55,457 bases of DNA, taken from the NCBI GenBank assembly GCA_910575585.1, contig CAJTGF010000032.1, forward strand, positions 1-55,457, read 5' to 3'. Positions 24,203-32,702 of the stretch are shown here, in pieces (position 1 is the stretch's first letter; the number at the start of each line of letters is the position of its first letter). The notes beneath the pieces are model-generated. The model was not told the DNA's origin. It saw only the letters and a list, made by a program, of their open reading frames with translations, and searched no databases. Source of the stretch: Clostridiaceae bacterium. Its GTDB lineage: Bacteria > Bacillota > Clostridia > Lachnospirales > Lachnospiraceae. A program made the position numbers and the translations under genes.

Positions 24203-24496
24203 GATACCGGAATTTTTCCGGAATGTACATGGAAATTTTTAGAAGGAACTCATCTGGATTTTGTAAGCCTGGACTGTACGGCTCTAAGCCGGGATTGGAG
24301 GCAGGGGCATATGGGATTTCAGGCTGTAGACGAGGTGAGGGACAGATTGAGAAACATGAAATGTATAAAAGAGCATACCTTGGTGGTCCTGAATCATTTC
24401 GCCCATTTTGGGGATTTTACCCATGAAAAGATCTGCGAGATGGAAAACCCCAAAGGTTATGAGGTCGCATATGATGGCTGTTCTTTTGAGTTTTAA
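24148..24496 (+). pseudogene. PhnP-like MBL hydrolase, C-terminal fragment
   Basis: In frame from about 24148: MYLIKKEGHHLLYAHDTGIF, then LDFVSLDCTALSRD, GHMGF, VVLNHFAHFGDFTHE and a final YEVAYDGCSFEF. This matches the second half of PhnP/carbon-phosphorus lyase accessory-type metallo-hydrolases, with the HDTG, HMG and NHFAH metal motifs. The first half is absent, replaced by the opposite-strand AraC coding region. Confidence 0.65.
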
Positions 24497-24558
24497 GAAA
24501 AACGCAATCCGCAAGTCAAGGCGAAAAACGCCATGAGAATAAAACGGAGGAAAACATT

Positions 24559-25921
24559 ATGTTAAAAAAGAAATGGGCAACAACGACAATGGCTTTCTGT
24601 CTGGCGGCTAACACGGTGCTGATGGCAGCGTGCGGAGGTTCCGCTTCCACCCAGGAGACAAAAGGAGCCGACCAGGCGGCGGGGAATCAGGAAGGGACAA
24701 AGACAGAGCAGACAGGGACACAGGGCCAGAGGGTGGCCTCTGATTTCAGTGGCAGAACCATTGAGATTGCCACGTATCTGTCCGGCGACACTCTGAACGC
24801 GTACAAACTAGGTGATCGCGGATTTTGAGAGCGAGACAGGAGTTAAGGTGACGCTGGATGAGTATGGTGAAGATTATGAGAGCACCATGAAAACAAGAAT
24901 GGCATCCAACGATCTTCCGGACATATTCGAGACTCACGGATGGTCTCTGATTCGTTACAAAGAGTATCTGGCGGATTTAAGCAGGGAGCCATGGGCCAGC
25001 CAGTTAAACAAGGCGGCATTGGGAGTGATTCAGGATACGGACGGAAAGCTGTACACCCTGATGACAACAGGTTCCTGCCTTGGAACGGCGGTGAATATGA
25101 ATGTCTGCGAGAAAGCCGGGGTAGACCCCTGGGCCATTGAGACATGGGAGGACTTTAACGCTGCCTGCGAAAAGATCAAGGAAGCCGGATTTACTCCCAT
25201 TGCCAACTACTTTACTTCCGCCGGCGCTCTTGCCAATGCCAACGGTTCCTGGCTCAGCTATGAGGGAGCTCAGTTTAACGACAATGAAGCCATGTTAAAC
25301 GGAACCTGGGACTGGGCAGACTTTAAGACCATTCTGGACTATCTCCAGACCTGGTTTGACAATGGATATCTGTACGCGGACTGCGGAACCATCAAGCAGG
25401 CAGATGCCATTGAGCGCTGCGCCAGAAACGAGTGCGCGTTTATCGTGGGAATCGGAACCTCTTATCAGACAGCAGTTACAGCCCAGAATCCGGACGTGGT
25501 CATGGCTATGATACCCATCTGTGCCAGCCAAAAAGGAGGAGCCAGATTCTGCGGAATCGGGGAAGGAGCTTCCTTTGGTATCTGGAAAGATACCAAAGAA
25601 ATGGATGTGTGCAAAGCCTTTTTAAACTATGTGTCAGAGAACGCGGACGGAATCAACAGCGCTGCCGGCGAGATCAGCACCTTGCCCTGCCAGACTTCCA
25701 AGTCTTATGGAATGGGTCTTATGGAAGAGATGGAGTCCCACTATCCAAATGTATTCTATGACAATCTGTGGGATAGAAAGTACATGCCTTCAGGAATGTG
25801 GGGTGTGTTCCAGGTAGCTGCGGGAATGTTCTGCGAAGATCAGTCAGAGGAGAGCAAACAGGAAGTGATCGATTATCTGAGGGAGAATTACACAGATCTG
25901 CATGAGGCGTCGCAGGAGTAA
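24559..25921 (+). pseudogene. ABC sugar-binding lipoprotein (family 1), frameshifted
   Basis: ATG 24559 has GGAGG upstream. The first 85 codons give a lipoprotein signal (LMAACGG lipobox), a low-complexity linker and the start of the mature domain (FSGRTIEIATYLSGDTLNAY), then leave frame near 24810. The rest reads on in another frame from GTG 24812 (VIADFESETGVKVTLDEYGE) to 25921 and is a typical extracellular solute-binding protein domain. Removing one G of GG near 24813 restores one frame. No permease genes follow, so the transporter is incomplete and probably decaying. Confidence 0.8.
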
Positions 25922-25950
25922 AGCCTTCATTTAGAAAGTATTCCAAACTG

Positions 25951-25976
25951 CCAACCTCTGACAGTTGAAATGATTC
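25951..25976 (+). pseudogene. Tiny third copy of DUF4869 sequence
   Basis: Twenty-five bases match, with about two differences, the part of the DUF4869 gene encoding PLTVEMI (near 26329-26353). It lies between the binding-protein pseudogene and its terminator. It is too short for function. Confidence 0.5.
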
Positions 25977-25997
25977 CGTACCGGCGCAGACGGGTCT

Positions 25998-26048
25998 AAA
26001 AGAGGCTGTGAATCATGACTCTCTCACTGCCTCTTTTTCATATAAAGC
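25998..26048 (+). terminator. Terminator after the sugar-binding protein gene
   Basis: AAAAGAGGC (25998-26006) pairs perfectly with GCCTCTTTT (26039-26047) and is followed by further T. Confidence 0.7.
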
Positions 26049-26162
26049 TTTTCGGTTTCTGGTTCGGTTTCTGGAAGTGTATCCTACAATTCCGTTCCCC
26101 TTGATTCTATAACTTTTTTATACCAGTAATAAGAATCTTTCTTCTTTCGGTCAAAAGTTCCC

Positions 26163-26191
26163 TTGCCTTCATCATCCCTATGGATTATACT
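26163..26191 (+). promoter_or_regulatory. Promoter of the DUF4869-ATPase module
   Basis: TTGCCT (26163-26168), a 17-base spacer and TATACT (26186-26191), about 50 bases before ATG 26240. Confidence 0.6.
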
Positions 26192-26239
26192 TATGCTATA
26201 CTAAACAGCAATTATTGTCTGAGTTTGGAGAAGAAAACA

Positions 26240-26689
26240 ATGCTGAAAATTATATTTGGAGAAGTGGAACATGGGGTTTATCATCCCCCTACGTATTTTG
26301 ATAATCGATATGAGGACCAGTGGATTACCCACCCTCTGACAGTTGAGATGATTAGGGATATTGATAAATCAGAGGTGGTAGGTACGCATCTGATTGAGAG
26401 TCCGGTGCTGGGGCCTATTTCTACGAAAGAGATTTCTGGAGGTGTCAAGACTCTGATTCTCATGGCTTTTGACAAGAGCGGCAGGATATTTAATGCCTCC
26501 GCATGCGGGGATAATTGCGCAAAGTGGATTGTTAGACTGGGGAAACAGGATGATCTGACTATTAATCTGCATCATGTAATGAATTTTAGTTCTGTGCCTG
26601 AATTTGAGGCTGTCATAGTGAATACAGGTGTGGTGGTTCACAGTTACAGAGAGTATCTGGAAGAGGCGATTAAAATAAAGGAGCGCTGA
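26240..26689 (+). CDS. DUF4869-domain protein
   Basis: 149 residues from ATG 26240, GGAGAAG upstream. It begins MLKIIFGEVEHGVYHPPTYF and contains the family-like features IDKSEVVG, SPVLGPISTKEISGGVKTLI and ASACGDNCAKWI with two cysteines. The DUF4869 assignment is from memory of the family pattern. It ends 3 bases before the ATPase gene and shares its promoter, so the two form a module. The function is unknown. Broken pieces of a second copy lie at 21083 and 25951. Confidence 0.75.
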   Translation: MLKIIFGEVEHGVYHPPTYFDNRYEDQWITHPLTVEMIRDIDKSEVVGTHLIESPVLGPISTKEISGGVKTLILMAFDKSGRIFNASACGDNCAKWIVRLGKQDDLTINLHHVMNFSSVPEFEAVIVNTGVVVHSYREYLEEAIKIKER

Positions 26690-26692
26690 TAA

Positions 26693-27661
26693 ATGAAAGG
26701 AATGTATCATATTATTGTACAAAATAATAAGCTTCGATATGAAATGGATATTCGGAGAAATATTACGATCATTCGCGGGGACAGCGCAACCGGGAAAACG
26801 CAACTGATTAACCTTTTAGAGCAGGCGGCAGTTTTTGGGGAGAGTTCTGGTGTTGATGTTGTTTGTCAGAGGCCATGCAGAACCCTTGGGGGGAATGACT
26901 GGAACCTTGTGCTTCAAAATATCCATGAGCAGATTATTTTTATTGATGAAGAAAATAGATTTGTTAAATCTCAGGAGTTTGCCGCTGCGGTGAAGGCTTC
27001 GGATAATTATTTTGTGATTGTTACAAGAGAGGATTTGCCAAATCTGCCCTATTCAGTGGATGAGATTTATGGTATCCATACTTCCGGAAAGTATCATGAT
27101 TTAAAGCGTACTTATAATGAGTTGTATCGTATTTATAGTGGAACGTCGTTTTTGGGCAAGGTAAGGCCGGAAGCTGTGGTGGTTGAGGATTCTAATTCCG
27201 GATATGAGTTTTTTAAGGCTGTGTGTGATGAGAATGGAATTTTCTGTACCAGCGCAGGAGGCAAGTCTAATCTGAAAGAAGTGATAGAAACATTTGACGG
27301 CAAATCGGCATTGGTGATTGGGGACGGCGCTGCTATTGGGCCGGAGATGAATGAACTATACCAGTTGATGTGCTGCCGGGAAGCTGTAAAATGTTATCTG
27401 CCGGAATCATTTGAATGGCTGATATTAAAGTCAGGAGTGATTGATGGGAAGGCAGTACAGGAGATATTAGATCACCCGGAAGATTTTATTGAAAGCAGAA
27501 AGTATTTTAGCTGGGAACGGTTTTTTACTGTACTGTTGATGGAATATACCCAGGATTCGTATCTTCGGTACAATAAAGGTAAGCTGAATGAGGGATATTT
27601 ACATGAAAGAGTGAAACGGGCGATTTTGGATGTAATGGAGGGTGTGGAGTGGCGCGGATAA
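26693..27661 (+). CDS. P-loop ATPase with TOPRIM-like C-terminal half
   Basis: 322 residues from ATG 26693, AAAGGAG upstream. Walker A is GDSATGKT (29-36) and Walker B IIFIDEE (81-87). The second half has the look of a TOPRIM domain: VVVEDSNSG with Glu165, then AGGKSNLKE at 188-196, then ALVIGDGAAIG with Asp211. This order, ATPase then TOPRIM, recalls OLD-family nucleases, but the ATPase part lacks the long ABC-like insertions and signature, so it would be a very compact relative. The partner DUF4869 gene is 3 bases upstream. The cellular role is unknown; defence or RNA/DNA processing are possible. Confidence 0.7.
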   Translation: MKGMYHIIVQNNKLRYEMDIRRNITIIRGDSATGKTQLINLLEQAAVFGESSGVDVVCQRPCRTLGGNDWNLVLQNIHEQIIFIDEENRFVKSQEFAAAVKASDNYFVIVTREDLPNLPYSVDEIYGIHTSGKYHDLKRTYNELYRIYSGTSFLGKVRPEAVVVEDSNSGYEFFKAVCDENGIFCTSAGGKSNLKEVIETFDGKSALVIGDGAAIGPEMNELYQLMCCREAVKCYLPESFEWLILKSGVIDGKAVQEILDHPEDFIESRKYFSWERFFTVLLMEYTQDSYLRYNKGKLNEGYLHERVKRAILDVMEGVEWRG

Positions 27662-27700
27662 AAATATGATAGGAGATATGGCATTACTTGCATCATACAG

Positions 27701-27920
27701 GTGGAACCATCTTATCCGGTAGGAGCGCCTTCCCATCAGTGGCTGTCAGAAGTTCAAAAAAGCATTAAGCAGCAAACTGTGACAGATGAGGTTCTCATAC
27801 GCCTGATCATGCTCCCTCTGACATATAAAGGAACTGAGAAAAAGCAAACAGCCATCAAAGAATGTGTGCGGCTGGCCCGGGGATTGAAATCGGGGATACG
27901 CTTTTGGAAGTCAGGAAATA
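27701..27920 (+). pseudogene. Rpn-type nuclease gene fragment
   Basis: The frame reads EPSYPVGAPSHQWLSEVQKS, then TDEVLIRLIMLPLTYKGTEK and KKQTAIKECVRLARGL, matching the middle/C-terminal part of Rpn/PD-(D/E)XK transposase-family proteins. There is no ribosome site and no nuclease core, and a terminator-like inverted repeat follows. Confidence 0.55.
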
Positions 27921-27931
27921 GGCGCGGATAT

Positions 27932-27980
27932 GGCGAAAGCCAGCAGGTAAAGTTTTTTATTTACCTGCTGGCTTTCCGCC
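27932..27980. terminator. Long inverted repeat between convergent genes
   Basis: A 20-bp stem (27932-27951 with 27960-27980, one bulged C) with a T-rich loop. It could stop transcription from both sides; the sulfatase gene ends at 28040 on the minus strand. Confidence 0.65.
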
Positions 27981-28039
27981 TGTCTATATCTCCGTGCAGA
28001 GAATCATCTGCCCCAGAAGCATATATTCTTTCACGTTTG

Positions 28040-29596
28040 TTAAATCATCAGATGGTTATAAAATTCCATCCGTTGAACAGGACTTGGGTTATGCTGAAAA
28101 GCCAAAGTAAATCCCTCTTCCCGACGCTGCTCCATAAGAGAGGTTATCGTGTCACTTGTACGTCTGGGCGTTTTCCCGGCGATCAGATTTTTCCCGTCAG
28201 AGAAACCTTCCGGTCTTTCAGCCAGTTCTTTTATAAGGCGTTTCCGCCAGAACAGCAGCGTCTGCTGGTAATCAGGTTTTTCGGCCAGATTACAACATTC
28301 CTGATAATCGGTCTGCAAATCAAACAGTTGTTCTCTGCCACTGGTAACGTACCAGATATATTTCATCTTGCCATCTGTAAGAAAATGGGAGCCTTTTTCA
28401 TACACATAATTATGTTTTGTACTTTCAGGGCGTTTTTTGGAATTAAACATCAAGTCATGGGTACATTCGCCGTGGATATAGCTGCGCAAGGGTGTGTCAT
28501 CGGTTCCTTTCAGCAGCGGGACAAGACTTTTGCCGTCCACACTGGACGGGACAGGCAGGCCGGCAAGCTCCAGGATAGTGGGCATCAGATCATGCCAGCC
28601 TGCGGAGCAGCCTGTCGTGCGGCTGTCCGGAATATCCGGTCCCATGAACATCAGAGGAATATGGACTGCCCCTTCGTAGGGGCGGTTTTTTTGCATTAGA
28701 TAATGGTCACCCAGCATTTCGCCATGATCGGATGTGAAAATTACATAGGTATTGCGGTCCTCCATAGCGGCCTGCATAAGGCGGCCCACCTGTGTGTCCA
28801 GAAATGCGATATTGCCATAGTAACCGGCATACAAACTGCGCTTGTCCTCCTCTGAAAGCGCGGTATACCGGGACATTACATTGCCGCTGCTGGCAGGAGG
28901 AATATCCCAGTTTCCTATATAGGGAGCATCTAAATCCTGGCGGGCATAGTAGCGGTTAAAAAATTCTGCCGGAGGATTGTGAGGGGAATGGGGAGCATAA
29001 AAGCCTACAAACATCATGTAGGGACGGGATTTGTCACGGTTTCTGAGAAATTCAAGCGCCCGGTTGGCAGCCCATTTTGTCTGATGAAGATGGTCGGGAA
29101 GATGATAGGGGGCAGCGGCGCGGGAATTGTTATGAGGGCCGCTGCCGTAGTAACCGCCTGCTTCATCGGAACTTTGTTCTCTTAGGTCATGGAAAAAACG
29201 ATCTGAACTGTCTTTTTTGTCGCTGCTGGGATCGCCGGGAAGATAGTATTCAAATCCATAAGGATAATCAAAGGGATAGGTATGCATGGTGCGGCCGACC
29301 AGCGCGGTTTGATAACCTCCCCGCCGCATTTCAGAGGGCAGAGTAGTTTCCAATGGTAGATAGGGAATCCCTACATTTGCAAACAATCCGTGACGCTCTG
29401 GCAGCTGACCGGTCAATAAAGAGAGGCGCTGGGGGATACACAGCGGGCAGGCGGCGTAAGCGCTTGTGAAGTTAATACCCTGATAAGCGATAGAGTCGAT
29501 ATAGGGCGTGTAGATACCTGTACGGCGGCCTGCGACTCCGATACAGTCGTATCGGTGCTGGTCTGTGTGGATTACAATAAAATTGGGGGAAGCCAT
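28040..29596 (-). CDS. Sulfatase 1 (formylglycine-dependent)
   Basis: 518 residues from ATG 29596, AAGGAG upstream on the minus strand. It hydrolyses sulfate esters. The signature CIPQR (53-57) carries Cys53, expected to be converted to formylglycine; the metal motif HTDQH (10-14), SDHGEMLGDH and KNRPYEG follow in normal order. There is no signal peptide, so desulfation is cytoplasmic. It is divergent from the GPH symporter, sharing a 362-base AT-rich spacer. The substrate is unknown; neighbours point to a sulfated N-acetylhexosamine-containing glycan. Confidence 0.88.
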   Translation of the reverse strand: MASPNFIVIHTDQHRYDCIGVAGRRTGIYTPYIDSIAYQGINFTSAYAACPLCIPQRLSLLTGQLPERHGLFANVGIPYLPLETTLPSEMRRGGYQTALVGRTMHTYPFDYPYGFEYYLPGDPSSDKKDSSDRFFHDLREQSSDEAGGYYGSGPHNNSRAAAPYHLPDHLHQTKWAANRALEFLRNRDKSRPYMMFVGFYAPHSPHNPPAEFFNRYYARQDLDAPYIGNWDIPPASSGNVMSRYTALSEEDKRSLYAGYYGNIAFLDTQVGRLMQAAMEDRNTYVIFTSDHGEMLGDHYLMQKNRPYEGAVHIPLMFMGPDIPDSRTTGCSAGWHDLMPTILELAGLPVPSSVDGKSLVPLLKGTDDTPLRSYIHGECTHDLMFNSKKRPESTKHNYVYEKGSHFLTDGKMKYIWYVTSGREQLFDLQTDYQECCNLAEKPDYQQTLLFWRKRLIKELAERPEGFSDGKNLIAGKTPRRTSDTITSLMEQRREEGFTLAFQHNPSPVQRMEFYNHLMI

Positions 29597-29958
29597 GGCA
29601 TATCACTCCTTTTTCATAAAATAACAGGTTTGTATGTTTTTTATATTATAAAGAAGTGAGAAGGGAATAATTAGAATTATTATTTTGACAGTAGCATTTC
29701 TACGTCATAATTATGAAAATCAGCAATTTTAACAATAAAGAAATAAAAAATTGTGCAAAATGATAATGATATATCTGGAAAATAAATAAAAATTTTACAA
29801 ATAAGACTATAAAATGCTTTTCGCAAAAGATAAATGCTAACAGTATCCGGCAAAGACGATATATACTAAAAAGCACAAAGAGTTCTGGCCGGAGTTCTAA
29901 AAGTTAAAATTCAGGGCGCAATGGCTCTGCCTACTAAAAAAATTCAGGGAGTATAGTT
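29597..29958. promoter_or_regulatory. AT-rich divergent control region
   Basis: The spacer between divergent sulfatase and symporter genes. On the plus strand TTGACA (29685-29690), 17 bases and TAATTA (29708-29713) form a possible promoter with a 240-base leader; TATACT occurs closer to the gene near 29862. A palindrome-like CTTTTCGCAAAAG (29817-29829) resembles but does not fit the spacing of a catabolite-response site. The AraC regulator encoded at 31370 may act here. Confidence 0.4.
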
Positions 29959-31428
29959 ATGACGAACGATAAAATAAAATACGCGAAGACCGCAGCGATA
30001 TGGGAGCTGGTCATGGCTTCATGGCTGTGCATCTCCATGAATGTGTTTACAAATTTCACCAATTATTTTCAGTACTATCTTACTGGTATCGTGGGAGTGG
30101 GGACAGTTTTGGCAGGTTCTTTTATTACGATTTTTCGTATTTGGGACGCATTTACAGATTTGGGCGTCGGTGCCGCGGTGGACCGCACCAACACGAAGCT
30201 GGGGCAATTTCGTCCGTGGATCCTTGCGGGTATGATAATCTGTGTGGTTTCTTCAGGACTACTGGTGTTTGTTCCCCATGGACTGCCGGAAAATACCGGG
30301 GTTCGTCTGACCGTTTATATTGTTATCTATATGATATTTGTGTTGGGCGCTACCATGTACAACCCGGCTACCCGATCCACGGCCCAAGTACTGACCGACG
30401 ACCCGAAACAGCGGGCCACTGTAGGTATGATTCGGGGCGTCAGCCTGCAGATTATGTATTCTGTTCTGCCTGTTATCGTGTATTCCCATCTTCTGCCTGC
30501 TTCCGGCGGTAAATTTGATTTCGAATTTTTTGTAAAATGGTGGAAGGTTTATGCGGTTGTTACCATTTTTTTCTGCCTTATAGCCTGTTTTGGACTGAAA
30601 AACAAGGACGTGAAAAAGAAGGAGTTTACTCCTCCCTCCAGCAAAAAGTTTGATTTTAAGCAGATGGCGTCAATCATCAGGAATAATAAACCATTGCAGA
30701 TGCTGATTCTTTCTGCCGGGTCGGACAAGCTGGCTACGGTCTGCCAGAATAATGCCACAGTGGTAGTTATTCTGTTTGCCATTACCGCAGGCAATGCAAA
30801 GCTGAACAGCGGCGCTAATACCTACACACTGGTTCCCTGTATTTTGATGCTGCTTTTAGGTCTGGGAGGAGTGGCGCGGAAGCTGGGCCCCCGCAAGGCC
30901 ATGAACTTCGGAAGCTGGGGAGGTATCGTTGTCTGTGTGCTCAGTATCCTGTTGTGGGTGTTTGGCGACCCCAGGTCTATGAGCTACCCGGGGATGGAAA
31001 GCTTTAACGGATGGACATTTTTTACTCTTGCCTATCTGGTGCTGTGGTGTCTGTATAAAGGATTTACACTGGTCACATCCAATGTTACCAACCCAATGAT
31101 AGCTGATGTGATTGACTATGAGCTGTACCGCAGCGGCAATTATGTGCCGGGATTGATTGGCTCTATGTTTTCCTTTGCGGACAAGATTATCTCTTCTCTT
31201 GGACCTACCCTGGTCAGCATTGCCATTGCGGCCGTTGGCTTTGGCAATCAGCTGCCAGACGCCACCACACCATTTTCCAACTCGCTGTTTGTAATCGGGC
31301 TTTTTGGAATGTACGGTATCGTCATAATCGGGCTTCTTGTCAATATTATCGCCATGAAGCAGTACAGCCTTACTCCTGAGAAGATGGCGGAGATCCGCAG
31401 GGAGCTGGATGGACGAAAGAAGGGATGA
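29959..31428 (+). CDS. GPH-family (MelB-type) sugar:cation symporter
   Basis: 489 residues from ATG 29959, GGGAG upstream. About twelve hydrophobic helices are visible. The GPH features include RIWDAFTDLGVGAAVDR near residue 47, GQFRPWI near 76 and YNPATRSTAQVLTDD near 133, with a cytoplasmic loop rich in Lys between helices 6 and 7. It likely imports a glycoside or oligosaccharide with sodium or proton. Between two cytoplasmic sulfatases it is the obvious entry route for the sulfated substrate. Its last 59 bases overlap the end of the convergent AraC gene. Confidence 0.85.
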   Translation: MTNDKIKYAKTAAIWELVMASWLCISMNVFTNFTNYFQYYLTGIVGVGTVLAGSFITIFRIWDAFTDLGVGAAVDRTNTKLGQFRPWILAGMIICVVSSGLLVFVPHGLPENTGVRLTVYIVIYMIFVLGATMYNPATRSTAQVLTDDPKQRATVGMIRGVSLQIMYSVLPVIVYSHLLPASGGKFDFEFFVKWWKVYAVVTIFFCLIACFGLKNKDVKKKEFTPPSSKKFDFKQMASIIRNNKPLQMLILSAGSDKLATVCQNNATVVVILFAITAGNAKLNSGANTYTLVPCILMLLLGLGGVARKLGPRKAMNFGSWGGIVVCVLSILLWVFGDPRSMSYPGMESFNGWTFFTLAYLVLWCLYKGFTLVTSNVTNPMIADVIDYELYRSGNYVPGLIGSMFSFADKIISSLGPTLVSIAIAAVGFGNQLPDATTPFSNSLFVIGLFGMYGIVIIGLLVNIIAMKQYSLTPEKMAEIRRELDGRKKG

Positions 31429-32578
31429 TTCCGTTTTTTCGATATGCGGAGGGAGAGATTCCAAATTCCCTCCGAAAGCATCTGGAAAAGTAATTTGCGT
31501 CCAGAATGCCTACGGTAGAGGAGATGTGCTGAATCTCCATGTTGGTATAGATTAAAAGTTCCGCGGCTGCGTACATTCGTTCCCGAACAATGTATGCGGA
31601 TACGGGGATACCCACATCCTCTTTAAACCGGGTGGAGAGACGGTTGGAAGAGAGAAAGCTGTGGGCGGCAAGTTCATCCATGGAGATTTCTTCTCCTAAG
31701 TGTTTGTGAATATACTGGACGGCTGCCTGGACAGGTTTTGAGTATTTCCCTGATTTCTGGTTCAGTACAAGCTTGCAGCTTTCTTCAATCAACTTTTCCG
31801 ATAGTTTAATTGCCTGATCAATGCTGGTGACCCGGCGGCCGTTCAGTTTATAAGTTTGGAACAAATCAGCAGTACTCTGTTCCGGAACACCGGCGTTCAT
31901 CAGAGAAAGGCGGGTTAAGGCACGCATCACGCTGAGTCCCTCAATTACATTGACCAGGACAAAGGAGCGGCCCCGGCTTTTCATCAGGTTTCGGTAGGCG
32001 GTCAGCGCCCCGGCGTAATTGCCGCTGTGTATCTGTGCCATGTAAAAGAATCCTTCATCCATATTGTAGAGTTCATCGGAATCAGAGAGAGGGCTGTCGG
32101 ATTCATCAATGGTTGGAATCGTATCCATGTCATAATCCCGGACGTTTATGGTGTATTCTGTGGATGTATTGGTCCCAAAAAGGCTGATAAACAGCATATG
32201 GGCGCAGAGCTTTATCTGCTTTTCTTCCACAAGAGGCAGAGCATTGTAGTAATTTTGGTAGCTTTCCCATGAGGCGCTGTCAGCGAAAAGAGACGGGGGC
32301 AGGTTCTTGCGGTGTGCCGCTCCGGTGCGATAGGGGCCGATTAAGATTAGTTTTTGGCAGGTGAAGATAAGGCAGTAGCAGATGAGCATACGGTCCTGTA
32401 CATAGCAAATCAGATTATCACTGCCGCTGTCAATGTGCTGCCGTAATATGTTCATTTCTTTGTCCGTGTTGTAGGGGGATGGAAACTGAAAATCCGCATG
32501 TTCCCGTTCCACGGCGACGGCATTTACAAGAAGCAGGCTGGAAATGTAAAGCAGGGCGGTTTCGATGATTTTGTCCAT
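31370..32578 (-). CDS. AraC-family regulator of the sulfatase locus
   Basis: 402 residues from ATG 32578 (MDKIIETALLYISSLLLV), GAGGAGG upstream. The C-terminal AraC domain has two HTHs (ISMDELAAHSFLSSNRLSTR and IQHISSTVGILDANYFSRCF) and the FGISPSAYRK end, followed by an unusual Pro/Ser-rich tail (SFVHPAPCGSPPSSQE) that overlaps the symporter gene. The N-terminal ~280 residues are a helical sensor of unknown ligand, not a cupin. It is divergent from the sulfatase 2-GH3 operon and probably controls both arms. Confidence 0.82.
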   Translation of the reverse strand: MDKIIETALLYISSLLLVNAVAVEREHADFQFPSPYNTDKEMNILRQHIDSGSDNLICYVQDRMLICYCLIFTCQKLILIGPYRTGAAHRKNLPPSLFADSASWESYQNYYNALPLVEEKQIKLCAHMLFISLFGTNTSTEYTINVRDYDMDTIPTIDESDSPLSDSDELYNMDEGFFYMAQIHSGNYAGALTAYRNLMKSRGRSFVLVNVIEGLSVMRALTRLSLMNAGVPEQSTADLFQTYKLNGRRVTSIDQAIKLSEKLIEESCKLVLNQKSGKYSKPVQAAVQYIHKHLGEEISMDELAAHSFLSSNRLSTRFKEDVGIPVSAYIVRERMYAAAELLIYTNMEIQHISSTVGILDANYFSRCFRREFGISPSAYRKNGIIPSFVHPAPCGSPPSSQE

Positions 32579-32620
32579 GGAAATCCTCCTCAATGGATGT
32601 GGATGATTGAATTGTTATCT

Positions 32621-32649
32621 ATCATAGTCAGACAAAAAGGGATTGTCAA
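32621..32649 (-). promoter_or_regulatory. Promoter of the AraC gene
   Basis: On the minus strand TTGACA (32649-32644), a 17-base spacer and TATGAT (32626-32621), about 45 bases before ATG 32578. Confidence 0.65.
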
Positions 32650-32702
32650 GGGTTCCGCTGCCTAAGGCAGGGGATTTTATGTAAGAGATAGGAGATGATG
32701 TT

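Noticed and set aside
24812-25921. Independent cytoplasmic binding protein starting at GTG 24812
   Set aside because: The frame begins mid-domain, has no ribosome site, and the missing lipoprotein signal is encoded just upstream in another frame, so a frameshifted gene is the simpler reading.
27701-28699. A 332-codon plus-strand frame
   Set aside because: Only the first part matches an Rpn-type fragment; from about 28040 it is antisense to the sulfatase gene, whose motifs are unambiguous.
29817-29829. CcpA (cre) site in the sulfatase-symporter spacer
   Set aside because: CTTTTCGCAAAAG is palindrome-like but does not fit the TG-N4-CG-N4-CA spacing of cre sites.
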